A stretch of 64,000 nucleotides of DNA from Sphingomonadales bacterium (GTDB lineage Bacteria > Bacteroidota > Bacteroidia > Chitinophagales > Chitinophagaceae): the NCBI GenBank assembly GCA_016872155.1, contig VHBB01000001.1, positions 62,001-126,000 of the forward strand, given 5' to 3'. How positions within the stretch are numbered: the first letter of the stretch is position 1; each line of letters begins with the position of its first letter. The notes below the pieces were generated by a model. That model saw only the letters and a list, made by a program, of their open reading frames with translations. It ran no database searches and was not told the origin of the DNA. The position numbers and the translations under genes are program-made. Of the stretch, positions 60,851-64,000 are shown piece after piece.

Positions 60851-62220
60851 CCTATTAATTTTTTTAAGATCGACAATTTTCCCTTGAACGGCGGATACTT
60901 GATGGCCGGATCGATCCAGCTGGGCGTTCGCAACACACTTTTGGAGTGCGAGAAGGTATCGAATGAATGTTTACCATGATAAAAGCCCATCCCGCTGTTA
61001 CCTCTGCCACCAAAGGGCAAGCGATGATTGAGAAAATGAAAGACAGAGTTGTTGACACAGGCGCCACCCGCCGGCACCTGCTCGAGCCATTTTTTTTCTT
61101 GCTGTCTGCTCTCGGTATAAACATAGAACGACAGCGGATTGGGATTGCGTTCAATAATGGTCTTGGCCTCTTCGAAATGCGTATACGTGAGAATGGGCAG
61201 CAGCGGACCAAAGATCTCTTCTTGCATTATGGGCGCATCGAGCGATACGTCGGTTAACACCGTGGGCGCCAGGTAGCGAGTGGCCCTGTCGTGCTGCCCC
61301 CCGTAGATGATCTTGCCAGTCGCTAAATAAGAAACAAGTCGGTCGAACTGTCGGGTGTTGATGATACGACCGTAATGATCGCAATGGGTGGGGTCCGATG
61401 TGTAAAAGGTCTGTATCACCTTTACTAGCGCCTCTACAAAACGATCGCGCACCGACGCATGTACTAAAATATAATCGGGGGCAATACAGGTTTGTCCGGC
61501 ATTGTTCCATTTGGCAAGTGCAATACGCTTGGCTGCCACTTCGATATGGGCGTCGGCCTCTACTATACAAGGACTCTTGCCTCCCAACTCTAGCGTAACG
61601 GGGGTCAGTTGTTCGGCAGCCATCTTGTACACGATCTTACCGACCGCGGTGCTACCCGTATAAAATAAATGATCGAAACGAAAAGATTGCATGAGTGAAG
61701 GCACCACCGTAGCTCCATCCCCCTCTAGGAGCCAAACATATTTGCTATCGAATACCTGCTCGATGATCTTTTTCATTACAGCACTGGTGGCAGGCGTAAA
61801 CTCACTGGGCTTTAAGACCACACAATTACCTGCTGCAAGGGCACCCACCAAGGGCCCCAACAATAACTCGAGCGGATAGTTCCAAGGAGCCACGATCAAT
61901 ACCACGCCCAGCGGCTCTGGCATAATAAGGCTGGCCGAAGGAAGATTGGCCAAATTGGTACGCACGCGTTGTGGGCGGGTCCAGCTATTTAATTTTTTGA
62001 GGGCCAGTTTGCACTCCGCCAATACCAAACCGGTCTCTGACACCCATACTTCTTCTGGACTCTTATGCAGATCTTGATAGAGGGCTTCGTTAATGGCCTG
62101 TTCATGCGCCAGCAGACAATCCTGCAATAGTCTTATCTGTTGTTTTCTAAACTCAACGGAGCGGGTGGCGCCGGAAGCAAAATAATCCCTCATCTTTGTC
62201 AGCGAAGGCAAATACGACAT
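60847..62220 (-). CDS. class 3 aldehyde dehydrogenase
   Basis: NAD(P)-dependent aldehyde dehydrogenase of 457 residues (start at ATG 62220). Motifs: PWNYPLELLLGPLVGALAAGNCVVLKPSE (cofactor site), TGSTAVGKIVYKMAA, catalytic Glu211 in TLELGGKSPCIV and nucleophile Cys245 in NAGQTCIAPDY. The length and loop are those of the ALDH3 group acting on medium- or long-chain aldehydes. Its ATG overlaps head-to-head with a possible ATG of tadA (CATG at 62218-62221). It is coupled to the downstream peroxidase, suggesting a role in lipid aldehyde or peroxide detoxification. Confidence 0.92.
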   Translation of the reverse strand: MSYLPSLTKMRDYFASGATRSVEFRKQQIRLLQDCLLAHEQAINEALYQDLHKSPEEVWVSETGLVLAECKLALKKLNSWTRPQRVRTNLANLPSASLIMPEPLGVVLIVAPWNYPLELLLGPLVGALAAGNCVVLKPSEFTPATSAVMKKIIEQVFDSKYVWLLEGDGATVVPSLMQSFRFDHLFYTGSTAVGKIVYKMAAEQLTPVTLELGGKSPCIVEADAHIEVAAKRIALAKWNNAGQTCIAPDYILVHASVRDRFVEALVKVIQTFYTSDPTHCDHYGRIINTRQFDRLVSYLATGKIIYGGQHDRATRYLAPTVLTDVSLDAPIMQEEIFGPLLPILTYTHFEEAKTIIERNPNPLSFYVYTESRQQEKKWLEQVPAGGACVNNSVFHFLNHRLPFGGRGNSGMGFYHGKHSFDTFSHSKSVLRTPSWIDPAIKYPPFKGKLSILKKLIG

Positions 62221-62257
62221 GGCAGAAATTTCAGACAAGTTAGTAAAACCGCAGGGG

Positions 62258-62695
62258 ATGGATGACGTTCACTTTATGAAACAAGCCCTGCAAGAGGCCC
62301 AACGAGCCATGGACGAAGAAGAAGTACCGGTGGGGGCGGTGGTGGTCATGAACGGAAAGATCATTGCCCGGGGTCACAATATGACCGAAAAACTGCAAGA
62401 CCCTACAGCACACGCCGAGATGATCGCGCTCACCGCCGCCTTTAATGCCCTTGGAAGCAAGTATTTACCCGAGGCCACCCTCTATGTAACCCTCGAGCCC
62501 TGCCCTATGTGTGCCGGAGCCTTGTACTGGAGCAAGATCGGGCGCGTTGTCTATGGCGCAGATGATAGTAAGAACGGATATCGAAAAGTGGCCGGTGACC
62601 GCTGGCCCTTTCACAAGAACACCGAATTGAGTTATGGTTGTTGCGCCGAAGAGGGAGCCCGCCTTATGAAGGATTTCTTTCAACAAAAGCGTTGA
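62258..62695 (+). CDS. tadA: tRNA-specific adenosine deaminase TadA
   Basis: Deaminates A34 of tRNA-Arg(ACG) to inosine. Starting at ATG 62258 (MDDVHFMKQALQEA) it has 145 residues, the normal length. An ATG at 62219 would add 13 residues but overlaps the ALDH start. Zinc-site motifs are HAEMIAL (His52, Glu54) and PCPMCAGAL (Cys82, Cys85). It is followed by sodA, whose promoter -33 box lies at its 3' end. Confidence 0.94.
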   Translation: MDDVHFMKQALQEAQRAMDEEEVPVGAVVVMNGKIIARGHNMTEKLQDPTAHAEMIALTAAFNALGSKYLPEATLYVTLEPCPMCAGALYWSKIGRVVYGADDSKNGYRKVAGDRWPFHKNTELSYGCCAEEGARLMKDFFQQKR

Positions 62696-62719
62696 ACGTG
62701 GCCGGTCGTAGTACCTTTG
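62691..62719 (+). promoter_or_regulatory. candidate promoter of sodA
   Basis: TTG at 62692-62694 and TACCTTTG (an exact TAnnTTTG) at 62712-62719, 17 bp apart. Transcription would start about 62726, leaving a short leader before the ATG at 62742. The -33 box overlaps the tadA stop. Confidence 0.5.
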
Positions 62720-62741
62720 CATCATCCAAAAAATAGTTACC

Positions 62742-63347
62742 ATGCCATTTACACTCGCTCCCCTTCCTTACGCGCACGATGCGTTAGAACCACACATCGA
62801 CACAGTTACCATGCAGATTCACCATGGTAAACATCACCAGGCCTATGTAGATAATCTCAACAAGGCCTTGGCCGGAACGCCCAATGAAAATCTATCGATC
62901 GAAGAGTTGGTCGCCAAGGCCGGCAGCATCTCTGCGGCCGTGCGTAACAATGGAGGCGGTCACTGGAATCATAGTTTTTTCTGGGAGAGTCTGGCTCCGA
63001 ACGCCGGTGGAGCCCCCACCGGTTCATTAGCCGATGCCATCAATGCAGCCTTTGGCTCGTTCGACAGTTTTAAAGAAAAATTTGCGGCCGCCGGCATGAC
63101 TCGCTTTGGAAGTGGCTGGGCCTGGTTGATCGTTGCCAATGGTAAACTCGAGATCTGCTCAACCCCCAATCAAGATAATCCGCTAATGGATATTGCGGAG
63201 ACCAAAGGCTTGCCCTTGCTGGGAGCCGATGTTTGGGAACACGCTTATTACTTAAAATATCAGAACCGTCGCGCCGATTACCTGGCTGCCTTCTGGCAAG
63301 TGGTCAATTGGAACGTGGTGGCGGCCCGTTACGAAAAAGCCAGCTGA
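62742..63347 (+). CDS. sodA: superoxide dismutase, Mn/Fe family (Mn-type features)
   Basis: Cytoplasmic superoxide dismutase of 201 residues. Metal ligands are His27 ([11 protein letters not shown]), His77 ([11 protein letters not shown]), Asp163 and His167 ([11 protein letters not shown]). Gln144 in TPNQDNPLM and the Gly at position 73 favour the manganese form over the iron form, but cambialistic enzymes exist. It has a good promoter match upstream and is followed 24 bp later by the convergent yidD gene. Confidence 0.95.
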   Translation: MPFTLAPLPYAHDALEPHIDTVTMQIHHGKHHQAYVDNLNKALAGTPNENLSIEELVAKAGSISAAVRNNGGGHWNHSFFWESLAPNAGGAPTGSLADAINAAFGSFDSFKEKFAAAGMTRFGSGWAWLIVANGKLEICSTPNQDNPLMDIAETKGLPLLGADVWEHAYYLKYQNRRADYLAAFWQVVNWNVVAARYEKAS

Positions 63348-63371
63348 TCGCTAGAAAACTAAAGACTACGT

Positions 63372-63617
63372 TTACGGTACCGGATCATAGCCGCTGCTTC
63401 CCCACGGATGACAGCGGCTGATTCTTTTTAACGAGAGCCAGGTTCCTTTTAGCAGCCCATAGCGTTGCAAAGCAGTGGCTGCATACTGCGAGCAGGTAGG
63501 CGTATACCGACAAGAGGGGCCCAGCCACGGAGAGACGATCCATTGATACAATTTGATCACCATCAAAAACGGAAGTACCAATAAGCGCTTGATAAAGGGC
63601 GTACGTTCGGTGATCAT
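63372..63617 (-). CDS. yidD: membrane protein insertion efficiency factor YidD
   Basis: Small protein of 81 residues (start at ATG 63617) that assists YidC-dependent membrane insertion. The family core is [32 protein letters not shown], with the cysteines of [11 protein letters not shown]. Lengthening upstream would run into rnpA and has no support. It starts one base after the rnpA stop (63619), matching the conserved rpmH-rnpA-yidD order, with rpmH expected just outside the window. Confidence 0.94.
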   Translation of the reverse strand: MITERTPFIKRLLVLPFLMVIKLYQWIVSPWLGPSCRYTPTCSQYAATALQRYGLLKGTWLSLKRISRCHPWGSSGYDPVP

Positions 63618-63618
63618 G

Positions 63619-63999
63619 TTAAGAAGATTGATAAAGTGCCAACAATTTCGTGAGCCCCTTTTGCATTTGTGAAAATAAATGAGCGTACTCGGGCAGCTCC
63701 CGGTCGGTGTACACAAAAAAAAGGTTCAGCCCTTTGGGTTCTTGGGCGATGGCTAACAAGATCTCTTTTTGCAATCGGTAACATTCGCGCATTTGGCGTT
63801 TGATTCGATTGCGATCGACCGCCCGCTTAAAATTTTTAGCCGATACCCCCACCCCCATCCTGATGCCCTTCTCGTTGGAGCGCGCATGAAAGATACGCAA
63901 GGGTCCTACCACCGATCGCTGTCCGGTGTTAAATAGGCCATCGATCGATTTTTTGCTTTTGAGGCGCTGCGCGGATGATAATGTATATCGTTGGGTCAA
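63619..63999 (-). CDS. rnpA: ribonuclease P protein component (5' end at window edge)
   Basis: Protein subunit of RNase P, about 126 residues visible. It has the RNR motif [23 protein letters not shown] near 65-85 and the N-terminal strand [16 protein letters not shown]. The visible frame begins with TTG at 63999, and since the window ends at 64000 the true start may lie outside. The stop is 1 bp before the yidD start. Function: 5' maturation of tRNAs with the M1-type RNA. Confidence 0.92.
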   Translation of the reverse strand: MTQRYTLSSAQRLKSKKSIDGLFNTGQRSVVGPLRIFHARSNEKGIRMGVGVSAKNFKRAVDRNRIKRQMRECYRLQKEILLAIAQEPKGLNLFFVYTDRELPEYAHLFSQMQKGLTKLLALYQSS

Positions 64000-64000
64000 G

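Noticed and set aside
1-64000. tRNA, rRNA, CRISPR, insertion sequence or prophage
   Set aside because: No cloverleaf-like tRNA sequence, spacer-repeat array, transposase, integrase or phage structural gene was recognised; genes are contiguous housekeeping types.

Overview
The window is a dense, almost entirely coding chromosomal segment from a member of the phylum Bacteroidota, most like the Chitinophagaceae/Sphingobacteriia side of the phylum. The grounds are: gliding-motility lipoproteins of the GldD and GldH families and a GldE relative; a carbamoyl-phosphate synthase large chain of the short ~940-residue type; Bacteroidota-type genes (DUF3109, RicT/PSP1, GH3-beta-lactamase fusion, a tiny AURKAIP1/COX24-like ribosomal protein); few Shine-Dalgarno sequences; and promoter-like TTTG / TAnnTTTG elements. 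No tRNA, rRNA, insertion sequence, prophage or CRISPR array was seen.

Layout. 1-4.2 kb: phenylacetate catabolism (paaA partial, paaB, paaC, paaD, paaG, paaI, paaY), read rightward. 4.2-8.0 kb: a TlpA-like lipoprotein and alaS, leftward. 8.1-10.3 kb: M23 peptidase, MerR regulator, thioredoxin-like protein. 10.3-15.4 kb: leftward block rsfS-ftsH-LUD protein-lpxH-mscS. 15.4-18.4 kb: birA, then a leftward M23 peptidase and Bcp peroxiredoxin. 18.5-26 kb: carB, a frameshifted comEC, purH and a drug/metabolite transporter. 26-30.5 kb: leftward lutB-like, DUF3109, gldD, a shortened gldE and mutY. 30.5-34.2 kb: HU, a TPR protein, a 31-codon ribosomal-protein gene, rng and a short TolB-like lipoprotein that ends at a perfect palindromic terminator. 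34.2-40.5 kb: membrane Zn-protease (leftward), radA, comF, gpx, holB, ricT. 40.5-47.9 kb: GH3-beta-lactamase fusion, mutL, dacB and an arginase-fold protein. 47.9-52.9 kb: pheS, a paaH-type dehydrogenase, an epimerase, an LpxD-like acyltransferase and yicC. 52.9-55.1 kb: gldH and a two-component pair. 55-64 kb: SDR, HAD phosphatase, psd, cdsA, CPBP protease, dusB, a second gpx, aldehyde dehydrogenase, tadA, sodA, yidD and rnpA.

Functionally this is mostly housekeeping (translation, DNA repair and recombination, envelope lipid and peptidoglycan metabolism, redox defence, gliding) with one catabolic module. PaaABC(D) would epoxidise phenylacetyl-CoA, PaaG isomerise the epoxide, PaaI/PaaY hydrolyse dead-end thioesters, and the distant PaaH-like enzyme could serve a later beta-oxidation step. 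The reductase PaaE, the ring-opening PaaZ and the ligase PaaK are not in view.

The most unusual signals are: (i) two non-coding regions, upstream of radA and of yicC, that each carry a DnaA-box-like 9-mer, an AT-rich stretch, hairpins and one half of a perfect 15-nt complementary pair, the second looking like a free-standing small RNA with its own promoter and terminator; (ii) comEC split at a T8 run; (iii) a GldE relative that has lost its membrane and C-terminal domains; (iv) several core genes whose only plausible start is TTG, including the divergent neighbours rsfS and birA; (v) an arginase-fold protein with altered metal ligands. No clearly new multi-gene system was identified.
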